Part shown: positions 1 through 6,463 of the stretch, piece after piece | How positions within the stretch are numbered: the first letter of the stretch is position 1 | Layout of the letters: each line of letters begins with the position of its first letter | Source of the DNA: Actinomycetota bacterium | GTDB lineage: Bacteria; Actinomycetota; Acidimicrobiia; Acidimicrobiales; AC-14 | DNA length: 6,979 bases | Assembly: GCA_020200615.1 (NCBI GenBank) | Contig: JAIVIH010000017.1 | Coordinates: forward strand, 1 to 6,979 | Direction: 5' to 3' | Made by a program: the position numbers and the translations under genes | Notes under the pieces: generated by a model | Databases searched by the model: none | What the model saw: only the letters and a program-made list of their open reading frames with translations | What the model was told of the DNA's origin: nothing

Positions 1-261
1 GAACGTGCCTCCGACGACGCGCGCGGCCAGGGCGGGATCGGCGAGGTGACCGGCCCGTCGCAGCATCTCACCGGCGGCCCGTCGCGAGAACGTGAGCAGG
101 CAGACCCGTTCCGGCTGGACGCCCCGCTCGAGCAAGTGGCCGACGCGGGCGGCGAGCGTGGCCGTCTTGCCCGTGCCTGCTCCGGCGAGCACCAGAAGGG
201 GTGAGCAGTCGTGCTCCACGACCCGACGCTGCTCACAGTTGAGGCCGGCAGCGTCGAACAT
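1..261 (-). CDS. UvrD/PcrA-like superfamily 1 DNA helicase, N-terminal fragment (runs off left edge)
   Basis: Reading the minus strand from an ATG at 261-259 gives 87 uninterrupted residues to the window edge, with the helicase signatures in the right order. There is a Q-motif-like LNCEQ at residues 7-11, a Walker A motif AGAGTGKT at 26-33, and motif Ia LLTFSRRAAGEM at 55-66. The fragment ends in GGTF, where motif Ib (GTFH) of this family begins. Family knowledge: UvrD-type helicases are ATP-driven 3'-to-5' DNA translocases used in repair or recombination in the cytoplasm. Which subfamily this is (UvrD, PcrA, a RecB-nuclease fusion or UvrD2-like) cannot be told from the N-terminus. No Shine-Dalgarno is visible before the ATG. 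A TAACCT hexamer (276-271, minus) lies about 10 bases upstream, so a leaderless or nearly leaderless message is possible. The gene is divergent from the LuxR-type regulator. Confidence 0.9.
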   Translation of the reverse strand, partial: MFDAAGLNCEQRRVVEHDCSPLLVLAGAGTGKTATLAARVGHLLERGVQPERVCLLTFSRRAAGEMLRRAGHLADPALAARVVGGTF

Positions 262-298
262 ACGTTTGGGAGGTTAGCAGTCGAGAATGACGGCGACG

Positions 299-328
299 GT
301 GACAGCACCCCCTCTGGAGCGAAATACT
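299..328 (+). promoter_or_regulatory. candidate sigma70-type promoter for the LuxR-type regulator
   Basis: GTGACA (299-304, five of six matches to TTGACA) is followed after 18 bases by AATACT (323-328, four of six to TATAAT), in the most A/T-rich patch of the divergent intergenic region. A transcript would begin near 335, about 57 bases before the preferred start at 392. This is a pattern match only. It also argues against the far-upstream ATG at 287, which would lie outside such a transcript. Confidence 0.3.
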
Positions 329-377
329 CTCGTGTCGCAAATAGGCCGGAAACGGGATGACGCCCATCAATCGTCGC

Positions 378-383
378 GGGGAG
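378..383 (+). promoter_or_regulatory. ribosome binding site deciding the start at 392
   Basis: GGGGAG ends 8 bases before the ATG at 392-394, a normal Shine-Dalgarno spacing. The alternative in-frame ATG at 287 has GGGAGG at 268-273, 13 bases away, and would leave only 25 bases between two divergent genes. The 392 start is therefore preferred. Confidence 0.55.
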
Positions 384-391
384 TGGGATCC

Positions 392-1951
392 ATGACTTCG
401 GCGGGGGCGCCCCGGCCACTGTCCTCGCCGGTCATGGTCGAGCGGGACGACGACCTCCGCAGGTTGGTCGCCCTCGCCCTGCGCCCTCCCGGGATCGCTG
501 TCGTGGAGGGGCCGCCCGGCGTAGGAAAGAGCCGGCTGGTCGCCGAACTGGCTGGTCACGCCGAGATCGACGGCCGGCGGGTGCTCGTGGGCCGCTGTCA
601 TCCTTTGGGCGAGCCATTCCTCCTGGGCCCGCTGGTGGACGCCCTGCGGGGCCTGAAGCAGCTCCCGCCGGACGTCACCTTCACCCCGATCGTCGGGGCC
701 CTGAGACCGTTGCTGCCCGAGCTGGCGGCGGTGCTCCCCGCAGATCCCATCGCCTATGCGGAGATCGAGTTGCACGTCGTGTTCCGGGCCATGGCCGAGT
801 TCCTCGGCAAGCTGGGACCGACCCTGTGCATCCTCGAGGATCTGCACTGGAGCGACAAGGGCACCGCTGAGTTCGTGCACTTCCTCGTCGAGGAGCTCCC
901 GGCCGATCTGACCCTGGTTCTCACCTTTCGGCGGGAAGACCGGGCCAGGTCGAGCCCGCCGCTGGGCGTGCCTTCGCGCCTCCCGTCTCGGGTGGCGACC
1001 GTTCGACTCGAGCTGAAGCCACTGACTGCCACCGGAGTTCGGCATCTCATGGCTGCGATCCTCGGGGTCGAAGACGTCTCCGCCGAGCTGGCCGAGACGG
1101 TGCACTCGCGGACGGCAGGCCTGCCCTTCGCCATCGAGGAGGTCGTGAGGCTGGGGCAGGACAAGGGCCTGCTCGGGAATCCGTGGGACCCTCGGTCGCT
1201 GCTGGCCCTGGACGTCCCCGCAGCGGTTCGCGACTCTGTCCTGGACCGAGTGTGCGCTCTCAGCCCGGATGGAAGACGGGTTGTCGACGCGGCTGCCGTG
1301 CTCGGCCTGCCCGCCGGCGAAGCCATGCTGGCCGGGATCTCCGGCCTGTCTGCGCCTCGGGCGGAAGCAGCGCTGGCGGAGGCGCTCCGGGCGGCGGTCC
1401 TCTTGGAAGCGGAACCCCACGTGTACAGCTTTCGCCACCTGCTCGCGGCCCAGAGCGTGTACGAGGCGGTTCCCGGACCGGAGCGCCGACGGCTCCACCT
1501 GGCGTCGGCCAGGGCGCTGGAGCGGCTCGACCTAAAACCCGTGGCGCCCCTTGCGCACCACTTCCGGGCGGGGGGCCGTTCGGATCGGTGGCTGGAATAC
1601 GCCGAGGCGGCCGCCGACGTGGCCGCTTCGCGGGGAGACGCAGCCGGTGCCGTCAGGCTGCTGCACGAGGCGTTGTCGACCGCGGGCCTTGACGAGCGTC
1701 TGCGAGGGCATCTCGCTGCGAAGCTGGGCCAGGCCGCCCTCCGATGCGGCGTGGAGGGGCAGCGCGAGGCCATGAGCCTCCTGCGCCACGTGCTGGACGA
1801 CGTTGGGATCACGGACCGATCCACTAGGGGCCGGGTTCGACTTCTGTTGGGTGACCTGCTGGCCTGGGAGGGGGACGCGGACGGGTCCTACGAGGAGATC
1901 GTCCGGAGCGTCTCCGAGCTCGAGAGCGAGCCCGCCTATCCGTCTACGTGA
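392..1951 (+). CDS. N-terminal (ATPase) half of a LAL/LuxR-type transcription regulator
   Basis: 519 residues from the preferred ATG at 392; an in-frame ATG at 287 would add 35 poorly conserved-looking residues. Domain order fits the STAND/AAA_16 ATPase of LAL regulators. VERDDDLRRL at about 16-25 matches the usual start of the domain. Walker A GPPGVGKS is at 40-47 and Walker B with its acidic pair, CILEDLHWSD, at 146-155. LVLTFRRED is at 175-183, LKPLT at 208-212, and LPFAIEEV at 244-251 (family form NPFFVEE). A winged-helix-like segment around 279-305 ends in AAAVLG. The rest is helical, TPR-like. There is no DNA-binding domain here; it lies in the next frame, whose start overlaps this stop (GTGATGA). 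LAL proteins couple nucleotide and ligand binding to transcription activation. This product alone would be an ATPase without an output domain, so it is either one subunit of a coupled pair or the front part of a frameshifted gene. Confidence 0.85.
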   Translation: MTSAGAPRPLSSPVMVERDDDLRRLVALALRPPGIAVVEGPPGVGKSRLVAELAGHAEIDGRRVLVGRCHPLGEPFLLGPLVDALRGLKQLPPDVTFTPIVGALRPLLPELAAVLPADPIAYAEIELHVVFRAMAEFLGKLGPTLCILEDLHWSDKGTAEFVHFLVEELPADLTLVLTFRREDRARSSPPLGVPSRLPSRVATVRLELKPLTATGVRHLMAAILGVEDVSAELAETVHSRTAGLPFAIEEVVRLGQDKGLLGNPWDPRSLLALDVPAAVRDSVLDRVCALSPDGRRVVDAAAVLGLPAGEAMLAGISGLSAPRAEAALAEALRAAVLLEAEPHVYSFRHLLAAQSVYEAVPGPERRRLHLASARALERLDLKPVAPLAHHFRAGGRSDRWLEYAEAAADVAASRGDAAGAVRLLHEALSTAGLDERLRGHLAAKLGQAALRCGVEGQREAMSLLRHVLDDVGITDRSTRGRVRLLLGDLLAWEGDADGSYEEIVRSVSELESEPAYPST

Positions 1952-3291
1952 TGACTGATCTCGCCGTCGCGCCCCACCTCGAGGTTCCCGTCCGGGAGCA
2001 GTTCCAGTGGCTGGAGCGCGCCGGGGCCTTGGCTGTGAGCCTCGACGACCAGCGGTGTGACCTCGCCGTATTGGCGGCCCGGGCGAACCTGCTGCTCGGC
2101 GTGGGTGACCCCGCGGGTTGGGAGGCGGCATGGGCGCTGCCCCGAGAGGCCGAGTCACTTTGGGAACGGAGCCGACTGTTGTGGACCTGGCTGCGACTGA
2201 GCTGGGTCTGCATCTATCTCGGTTACTACGCGCGGGCGAAGTCGTTTCTGAACGAGGCTGGTCGCTGGGATGGCGCCGCGGGACTGCGTCACACCACCCT
2301 CCGAGACGCCCCCGAGCTCGTGCTCCGTTGGGTTCTGGGCGAGTGGGACGACCTTGACGTGCGACCCCGGACGTACGCCGGGACTACGGCCGACATGGCG
2401 GCGTCGTCGGTCCCGGCCAAACAGGTCATCGGCCTGCTGGCGCTGGCGCGGGGTGAGCTGGATCAGGCCGAGCGGTGGCTCACGGACTGCGCTACCCACG
2501 CAGGCCCTGCCGGCCTCGCCCGTTCGCTGGCGGCCTCGACGGCCGGTCTGGCGACGGTGCGGCTCCGGCGAGGAGAGCCCGAGGCGGCTAGGGACGTGGC
2601 CAGGCGCGCCCTGGACGCGGTGACAGCAAAAGGGGTCTGGGTGTGGGCCGCCGAACTTGTTCCGACCGCGGTCGAGACCTCGATCGCCTGCGGAAGGTAC
2701 GACGAGGCGCGCTCGCTGGTCCAGGCTTTCGCCACCGGACTCCGGGGCCGGGACTCCCCCATAGGTCGGGCCACGTTGAGCCTCTCGCGCGGACTTCTGG
2801 AGGAGGCGTCGGGTTCTGCGCGGCGGGCCGCAAGCGAGTTCTCCCGGGCCGAGCGAGCGTTCATCGCCCTGCCCCGCCCCTACGACGCCGCTCAGGTCGC
2901 AGCCCGCCGGGGCCGTTGCCTGTTGGCCGCAGGGGATCAGGAGGCAGCCCGCCTTGCTCTGGTCGAGGCCCAAGCCTGCTTCAGCCGCCTCGGGGCCGCC
3001 GTCGAGGCGAGTGAGGTCCGGCGTGACCTGCGCAAGTCCGGGAGCGGCGGCGAAGCAACGAGCGGCAGCCGCCGAGGACGCCGCAGCTACGGCAACGAAC
3101 TCTCTCCGCGCGAGGAGCAGGTCGCCGAGCTGGCCTCGCGTGGGCTCACCAACGCGCAGATCGGGGCGGCCCTCTACATCTCGGCCCGGACGGTGGAGGA
3201 GCACGTGGCCTCGGTCGTGCGCAAGCTGGGTCTGCCGTCTAAGCGAGCTCTGATCGGTGGCCGCCGGCCGTTCGTGGAGAAGAACCCGTAG
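1948..3291 (+). CDS. C-terminal (TPR and LuxR helix-turn-helix) half of the LAL-type regulator
   Basis: 447 residues from GTG 1948 (446 from ATG 1951). Residues up to about 370 are alpha-helical with repeated TPR-like Ala/Leu/Arg pairs, for example around LERAGALAV, LGYYARAKSFLNEA, ARGELDQAERWL and CGRYDEARSLV. The C-terminus, about 384-438, is a clear LuxR/GerE DNA-binding domain: LSPREEQVAELASRGLTN, then IGAALYISARTVEEHV and RKLGLPSKRALI. With the preceding frame it makes about 965 residues, the normal size of one LAL regulator. No Shine-Dalgarno stands at proper distance before 1948; the nearest purine-rich run, 1921-1930, ends 17 bases away. Translation would therefore depend on coupling to the upstream stop. 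The opening MTDLAVAPHLEVPV looks like mid-protein helical sequence of such regulators rather than a natural N-terminus. A -1 frame change or a sequence error is a strong alternative to a genuine two-gene arrangement. Confidence 0.85.
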   Translation: MMTDLAVAPHLEVPVREQFQWLERAGALAVSLDDQRCDLAVLAARANLLLGVGDPAGWEAAWALPREAESLWERSRLLWTWLRLSWVCIYLGYYARAKSFLNEAGRWDGAAGLRHTTLRDAPELVLRWVLGEWDDLDVRPRTYAGTTADMAASSVPAKQVIGLLALARGELDQAERWLTDCATHAGPAGLARSLAASTAGLATVRLRRGEPEAARDVARRALDAVTAKGVWVWAAELVPTAVETSIACGRYDEARSLVQAFATGLRGRDSPIGRATLSLSRGLLEEASGSARRAASEFSRAERAFIALPRPYDAAQVAARRGRCLLAAGDQEAARLALVEAQACFSRLGAAVEASEVRRDLRKSGSGGEATSGSRRGRRSYGNELSPREEQVAELASRGLTNAQIGAALYISARTVEEHVASVVRKLGLPSKRALIGGRRPFVEKNP

Positions 3292-3385
3292 TTTCCCCGG
3301 GTCACAACCGTCCGTACAGGGGCGAAGATCGTGCGCTGAGCCTCGAGGCGGGGGGCGGAGAGCCGGAGTGAGTCGGCTGGGACGA

Positions 3386-3420
3386 GCACAAACGGGTGGG
3401 TGAACGCCACCCGTTCGTGC
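3386..3420 (+). terminator. strong hairpin between regulator and propeller gene (terminator or operator)
   Basis: AACGGGTGG (3391-3399) and CCACCCGTT (3407-3415) pair perfectly around a 7-base loop. After one A/C mismatch, GCAC (3386-3389) pairs with GTGC (3417-3420), giving 13 base pairs in all. It lies 95 bases after the regulator stop and 43 before the next start. No T-run follows, which is common for high-GC actinobacterial terminators. Because it sits so close to the next gene, it could instead be a protein-binding palindrome or a leader structure of that gene. Confidence 0.45.
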
Positions 3421-3447
3421 ACCGATAAGGGTGGGCGCGGCCTGCTC

Positions 3448-3455
3448 GGAAGGGA
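3448..3455 (+). promoter_or_regulatory. ribosome binding site deciding the start at 3463
   Basis: GGAAGGGA ends 7 bases before the ATG at 3463. An in-frame ATG at 3400 lies inside the hairpin loop, lacks such a site, and would put 21 extra residues in front of an otherwise normal signal peptide. The 3463 start is preferred. Confidence 0.65.
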
Positions 3456-3462
3456 TCATCGG

Positions 3463-4755
3463 ATGCGACGCTTGGTCAACGTCAGGGTGGGGACGGCAGC
3501 CGCGGTTGGAACCGGTGCTGGGAGGCGGCCCTGGCGGCGCGTGATAGCCGTAGCGGCGCTAATCGCCCCTACGGTCGCCCTGCAAGCGCCCGCCGAGGCG
3601 GCGACGTTTCCCGGCCTCAACGGCAAGCTCGCGTGCCAGAGCGCCCGGACCGGGGACACGGAGATCTTCACCTTCAACCCCGACGGCACCAACCAGGTCA
3701 ACTTGACCAACACCCCCGGCGCCGACCAGGGACCCTCGTGGTCCCCGGACGGGAAGAAGATCGCGTTTCACAGCGCTCGTTCGGGCAACTTCGACATCTG
3801 GGTGATGAACGCCGATGGCACGGGTGCGGTGAACGTGAGCAACAACCCGGCGCTGGATCTGTTTCCTTCGTGGTCTCCCGACGGTGCCCAGCTCGTTTTC
3901 ACTAGCAATCGGGACGGCAACACCGAGCTCTACATCATTGACGCCGACGGGGCCAATGTCGTCCGCCTGACCAACGACCCGGGCCAGGACGCCCTTCCGG
4001 AGTGGTCGCCGGACGGGACGAAGATCGTCTTCAACAGCCCCAGGGCTACCGCTCCCACCACGGAGCTCTTCACGGTCGAACCGGACGGGTCCAATCTCAC
4101 CCGCCTCACGTTTTCTGCCGGCACGGATGCGGGAGGGAACTGGTCCCCTGACGGCTCTAAGCTCGTCTTCCACAGCAACCGCCTCGGGCAGTTTGACGTC
4201 TTCGTGATGAACGCCGACGGGACGGGCACGACAGACGTCACCCCCGGAACGATTTCTTCGTCCGAGACCTTCTCCAACTGGTCGCCGGACGGCACCAAGA
4301 TCGTGTTCAGCAGCAACCGAACAGGGGATGCCAACGAGGTGTTCGTCATGAACGCAGATGGAAGCGGGCTCACCCAGCTCACGTTCCAGCCCGGCTTCGA
4401 CGGCATCTGCGAATGGCAGCCGTTGTGCACGATCTACGGAAGTGGCCCCATCGCCGGGACCGACGGGGACGACATCATCTGCGGTTCCGATGGGTCGGAC
4501 AGCATCGCCGGCAGGGGCGGCAACGACCGCATCATCGCCCTCGGAGGCAACGACAGCATCGATGGTGGTTCAGGGAACGACTTCGTCTTCGGAGGGGCCG
4601 GGAACGACAAGGCGGTCGGCGCCGATGGCGATGACCTGGTCTCGGGCGGGCCGGGCGCCGACACCCTCGTCGGTGGCCCGGGCAGCGACCGAGTCGACGG
4701 CGGCCCCGATGTCGACCGCTGCTACGACGCCGAGACGTTCATGAGGTGCCCCTGA
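3463..4755 (+). CDS. secreted PD40/TolB-type beta-propeller protein with C-terminal RTX repeats
   Basis: 430 residues from the ATG at 3463. The N-terminus is a signal peptide: arginines at 21-26, hydrophobic stretch 27-40, and a likely signal peptidase I site after AEA (44-46). Residues about 49-320 form a six-bladed propeller of PD40 (TolB-like) repeats. WSPDG occurs at 93, 137, 181, 227 and 273, each followed by a hydrophobic strand such as KIAF or KIVF and preceded by blades with variants of VMNADGTG. The sixth blade is degenerate and ends in CEWQPLC (316-322). Residues 332-421 are ten tandem RTX nonapeptides, and the protein ends in a Cys-containing tail (DRC then RCP). Family knowledge: such propellers bind peptides, glycans or proteins, and RTX repeats fold as a calcium-dependent beta-roll outside the cell. 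No catalytic domain is visible, so a binding or structural surface role is inferred. It follows the regulator on the same strand after 171 bases and converges on the membrane-protein gene with 13 bases between stops. Confidence 0.88.
   Translation: MRRLVNVRVGTAAAVGTGAGRRPWRRVIAVAALIAPTVALQAPAEAATFPGLNGKLACQSARTGDTEIFTFNPDGTNQVNLTNTPGADQGPSWSPDGKKIAFHSARSGNFDIWVMNADGTGAVNVSNNPALDLFPSWSPDGAQLVFTSNRDGNTELYIIDADGANVVRLTNDPGQDALPEWSPDGTKIVFNSPRATAPTTELFTVEPDGSNLTRLTFSAGTDAGGNWSPDGSKLVFHSNRLGQFDVFVMNADGTGTTDVTPGTISSSETFSNWSPDGTKIVFSSNRTGDANEVFVMNADGSGLTQLTFQPGFDGICEWQPLCTIYGSGPIAGTDGDDIICGSDGSDSIAGRGGNDRIIALGGNDSIDGGSGNDFVFGGAGNDKAVGADGDDLVSGGPGADTLVGGPGSDRVDGGPDVDRCYDAETFMRCP
4456..4725 (+). repeat. 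ten tandem RTX (hemolysin-type calcium-binding) nonapeptide repeats
   Basis: Within the propeller protein, residues 332-421 divide exactly into ten 9-residue units of the form G-G-x-G-x-D-x-h-x, for example GTDGDDIIC, GGSGNDFVF, GGAGNDKAV and GGPGADTLV. The Asp at position 6 of each unit, which binds calcium in this fold, is present in all ten. The opening Gly-Gly is relaxed in the first, second, third, fourth and seventh units. At DNA level this is a 27-base periodic region. Confidence 0.9.
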
Positions 4756-4768
4756 TCGGAGCCACCGA

Positions 4769-6187
4769 CTAAGCCAGGGCAGGAACGGCGTGGCCGTTGG
4801 TGGCGGCCACGGCGGGGGCGGCGCTGACGGGCGCGGCGACGGCCGGAGCGGCGCTCCTGCGCCAGTCCTGCTTCCACTGACGCACGTGCTTGAGGTTGGT
4901 GTCGGTGCCGAGCGTCTTCAGGATGGACTCCGTCACACTGGGCTTGCCGTCGTCGGGGCTGTCGTTCAGGACCCACCTCAGCCGCTCGACCAGAACGGCG
5001 TCGTTGGCGGCGGGGACGAAGGGGTGCTCATCCGAGCCCGGGGTGAGGGTGAAGGCCTCCTCCAGTGAGGTTGCCGACCGGATGCCCATCCGGCGCAACC
5101 GGGACCGGGCCGACTTCCCGTTCTGGCCTCTCTCCTTCACCGGCTCGAGGTGCAGGTAGAGGATGCCCTGGTCGACCCAGTCGATCAGCCGGGCCACCGG
5201 AACCTTGCTGTGCAGCACCACGTCGACCAGGTTGGCCGTGGCCAGGTTCTGCATGTCCTCGATGCCGAGCTCCAGCAGACGGGCCTCGTACCAGACGCTC
5301 AGCCCATCCAGGTCGCTCAGCGGATAGTTGTTCCTGAGGGAGGGCACGACGGTACGCAGCACCACGGCCGCCGTCTTCTGGAGGGCCTGGAGACCCACAA
5401 GGGGGAAGAACCCGATGAGGAAGGCGATGGCCGCGATCTGCCGGTCCGGGCCCCCCGGCCCCCCGTTCTCAGGGACGTTCTGCAGGATCATGCTCACGGC
5501 CAGGACCACCACCAGGGCGCTCACCGTGCGCACGGTGGCGTTGACGTAGGCGCTGGCCTTGAGGTCGGCCTGGAAGAACCGGCGGACGAGCATCTGGAGG
5601 GTGAACAGGTAAGCGCCCATGAAGGCGTAGCAGAGGGCGTCTCCCGGGACCGTCGGGTGGGCGGAGAAGACGGTGGTTCGGGAGAAGACGGCCACCCAGC
5701 CCACGGCGAAGACGACGGTGGCCAGGAGGACGGGGAAGAACGTGTCCGCCCGCAACCGGCGACCGTCGCTCTCGGCGTCGCGGCCGGTGCCCTTGCCGTA
5801 GTGGGCCTCGAACTTCTGACGGTAGAGGTTGACCTGGTGGCGGAGGTGCTCGCCGCCCCTGGCCTTCCACTCGGGGTAATAGATCGAGCTACGGGGCGGC
5901 CGGGGGAGATGCTCGACCTTGTCGATCCCCAGCCGGTGCAGGTTCAGGACGTACTCGTCCCACACCGCGCCCGACCGGAAAACCACGAAGCGGACGAACA
6001 GCCAGCCGGGAAGGAACGACAGCACGACGCTGGCGAAGATCTTGAGGACGGAGAGCTTCGTCTGGTCGGCCAGGAGGAGCGGAACCATGGCCACGACGGT
6101 GGTGCTCAGGAGCAGGAGGGAGCCGCTCAGCAGCCGCTTGCTCTCGTCGGACAGCTTGTGGTCGTTCGGACGCGCCTCGGATGCCAT
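4769..6187 (-). CDS. six-helix integral membrane protein with soluble C-terminal region, function unknown
   Basis: 472 residues; the ATG at 6187-6185 is preceded by AGAGGAG with a short 4-base spacer. Predicted membrane segments by eye are about 20-40, 45-70, 150-169, 184-204, 217-235 and 251-269. A hydrophilic stretch at 71-149 separates the first two from the rest. It contains the runs DEYVLNLHRLGIDKVEHLP and RSSIYYPEW and is rich in Arg and His. The last 200 residues are soluble and helical, with LSDLDGLSVWYEARLLELGI (290-309), then LIDWVDQGILYLHL (334-347), and RLRRMGIRSATSLEEA (363-378). These L-x-x-(L/M)-G-I segments recall helix-hairpin-helix or SAM-like folds, but that is only resemblance. 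The C-terminus (445-472) is Ala/Pro/Val-rich with an internal duplication. There are no catalytic or transporter motifs that I recognise. It is divergent from the Gly/Ser-rich secreted protein gene, and a Crp-type site lies 91 bases upstream of its start. Confidence 0.85.
   Translation of the reverse strand: MASEARPNDHKLSDESKRLLSGSLLLLSTTVVAMVPLLLADQTKLSVLKIFASVVLSFLPGWLFVRFVVFRSGAVWDEYVLNLHRLGIDKVEHLPRPPRSSIYYPEWKARGGEHLRHQVNLYRQKFEAHYGKGTGRDAESDGRRLRADTFFPVLLATVVFAVGWVAVFSRTTVFSAHPTVPGDALCYAFMGAYLFTLQMLVRRFFQADLKASAYVNATVRTVSALVVVLAVSMILQNVPENGGPGGPDRQIAAIAFLIGFFPLVGLQALQKTAAVVLRTVVPSLRNNYPLSDLDGLSVWYEARLLELGIEDMQNLATANLVDVVLHSKVPVARLIDWVDQGILYLHLEPVKERGQNGKSARSRLRRMGIRSATSLEEAFTLTPGSDEHPFVPAANDAVLVERLRWVLNDSPDDGKPSVTESILKTLGTDTNLKHVRQWKQDWRRSAAPAVAAPVSAAPAVAATNGHAVPALA
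4802..4855 (-). repeat. duplicated Ala/Pro/Val decapeptide at the C-terminus of the membrane protein
   Basis: Residues 445-462 read as two copies of SAAPAVAA plus two further residues (PV, then TN). This makes a low-complexity tail that is probably a flexible linker or disordered end. The DNA copies are similar but not identical. Confidence 0.6.
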
Positions 6188-6277
6188 GCTGCTCCTCTCG
6201 CCGTTGACCCGCCGGACTTCTCCTTGATCCTCCGTCCGGTGAACGGCCGGCGTCTGTCTCGACCGACACTCGCCTTA

Positions 6278-6293
6278 TGTGACGGCGGTCACA
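6278..6293. promoter_or_regulatory. perfect Crp/GlxR-type operator
   Basis: TGTGACGGCGGTCACA matches TGTGA-N6-TCACA, the consensus of Crp-family regulators (E. coli Crp, mycobacterial Crp and corynebacterial GlxR), in every defined position. The inner bases extend each arm to six (TGTGAC/GTCACA). It lies 91 bases upstream of the membrane-protein start and 187 upstream of the secreted-protein start, so it could act on either or both promoters. The regulator is not in the window. Confidence 0.6.
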
Positions 6294-6430
6294 CCGGTGC
6301 CCGCAGATCGCTCGGCCTGAGGTCACTTAGCGTGGCCGGCTTGGTAGGGTCGGCACGCTTCGTCACATGTTCTGGGGGGTCCGAAGCCGGCGGAGGCGTC
6401 TTTCTGATTTCCCTGTGGTCTCACTCTCCC

Positions 6431-6454
6431 GGACCGACCTCTTGGGGTCGCTCC
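6431..6454 (+). promoter_or_regulatory. leader hairpin before the ribosome binding site of the secreted protein
   Basis: CGACC (6435-6439) pairs with GGTCG (6446-6450) around a 6-base loop, and GGA (6431-6433) pairs with TCC (6452-6454) after one mismatch. CTCCC just before it (6426-6430) is complementary to GGGAG (6464-6468) of the Shine-Dalgarno, so a longer fold could close over the ribosome binding site. Pairings were found by eye, with no energy calculation. Confidence 0.3.
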
Positions 6455-6463
6455 AGATGCGAA

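Noticed and set aside
287..391. Upstream start (ATG 287) for the ATPase half
   Set aside because: It would leave only 25 bases between divergent starts and has an over-long Shine-Dalgarno spacing. It adds residues unlike the family's N-terminus. Not impossible, but less likely than 392.
233..1498. Long minus-strand open frame (421 codons) opposite the ATPase half of the regulator
   Set aside because: It has an Arg/Gln/His-rich composition with no domain, and it is explained by the high GC of the real plus-strand gene with its Walker motifs. It also overlaps the start of the helicase gene.
1183..1692. Plus-strand open frame of 169 codons inside the ATPase gene
   Set aside because: It is a Gly/Arg/Pro-rich out-of-frame shadow of the real gene, with no ribosome binding site or domain.
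1900..1950. Programmed -1 ribosomal frameshift joining the two regulator halves
   Set aside because: I find no slippery heptamer of the X-XXY-YYZ type and no obvious stimulatory hairpin just downstream. A mutation, sequence error or coupled start is more plausible.
2155..3459. Long minus-strand open frame (434 codons) opposite the LuxR-domain half
   Set aside because: There is no recognisable motif and it is Pro/Arg/Gly-rich. The plus strand encodes a clear LuxR helix-turn-helix here.
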